DNA of 64,000 nucleotides, taken from Rheinheimera sp. MM224 (GTDB taxonomy: Bacteria; Pseudomonadota; Gammaproteobacteria; Enterobacterales; Alteromonadaceae). A model generated the notes under the pieces. That model saw only the letters and a program-made list of their open reading frames with translations, searched no databases and was not told the origin of the DNA. This document shows positions 63,979-64,000 of this stretch, in pieces (positions within the stretch are counted from its first letter, which is position 1; the number at the start of each line of letters is the position of its first letter). The stretch is from positions 992,001 through 1,056,000 of the forward strand of contig NZ_OX352320.1 of assembly GCF_947090785.1 (NCBI RefSeq). The letters run 5' to 3'. The position numbers and the translations under genes are program-made.

Positions 63979-64000
63979 GTGCTGGATATATTAATTGTAG
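63979..64000 (+). CDS. Start of a gene cut by the right window edge
   Basis: An excellent ribosome site AGGAGGT (63968-63974) is 4 bases before GTG at 63979, and the frame is open to the window end (M L D I L I V). Too little is visible to name it. Confidence 0.55.

Noticed and set aside
1..64000. Insertion sequences, prophage, integron or toxin-antitoxin island
   Set aside because: No transposase, integrase, phage structural gene or terminal repeat was seen. RatA and the RHH gene have toxin- or antitoxin-like names or folds but sit in core-type neighbourhoods with no matching partner.

Overview
The window is a gene-dense, chromosomal, mostly housekeeping stretch from a Gammaproteobacterium. 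Signs are a recA operator identical in its 16-bp core to the Escherichia coli LexA box, a MetJ-type operator before metA, one-piece tmRNA with tag ANDETYALAA next to smpB, the recN-nadK-grpE and ratA-rnfH-bamE neighbourhoods, and Gamma-type RecA, MutS and MetA. A Rheinheimera/Alishewanella-like (Alteromonadales/Chromatiaceae) bacterium fits the gene content, but this is inference, not a measured assignment. No insertion sequence, prophage, tRNA, rRNA or CRISPR array was seen.

Layout. 1-7.6 kb: 3' part of a circularly permuted ATP-grasp/alpha-E fusion with a transglutaminase-like partner, a divergent AraC regulator/SDR pair, a PhoD-like phosphatase and an orphan membrane/coiled-coil protein. 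7.6-17 kb: mutS, pncC, SOS-regulated recA, then a MetJ-operator-headed metA-metH operon in which MetH is split into two translationally coupled genes. 17-25.6 kb: PilZ protein, transglutaminase-like/TPR lipoprotein with an M28 peptidase, an OsmC-pirin fusion, and an operon of three different photolyase/cryptochrome-family genes joined by ATGA overlaps. 25.7-29 kb: ZrgA-like periplasmic metal protein, DUF3299 protein, and an ABC ATPase/permease pair. 29-34.7 kb: a convergent pair of large signalling proteins (Hpt-REC-REC-GGDEF and GAF/multi-PAS hybrid kinase). 34.8-43.8 kb: two secreted alpha/beta hydrolases, ssrA/smpB, ratA-rnfH, bamE, LexA-boxed recN, nadK, hrcA-grpE behind a sigma-32-like promoter. 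43.8-51.3 kb: pqiABC, anmK-mepM, tyrS. 51.3-57.7 kb: an HTH-pseudoreceiver regulator divergent from an SPFH/ribbon-helix-helix pair, a TetR gene divergent from an HPP membrane protein with a near-textbook operator, an AEC transporter, GIY-YIG protein, RhlE helicase, GNAT and PpiC. 57.8-64 kb: a subtilase lipoprotein with P domain plus a separately encoded propeptide-like protein, aguA/aguB (agmatine to putrescine), a peroxiredoxin-like protein and the first codons of a further gene.

The least ordinary items are the three-photolyase operon, the HTH-pseudoreceiver/SPFH/RHH module with its repeated TTTGAT half-sites, the OsmC-pirin fusion, the subtilase with trans-encoded propeptide, the two-gene MetH, and hrcA-grpE under a heat-shock-type promoter. 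Names for families are from recognition of motifs by eye; no database search was run.
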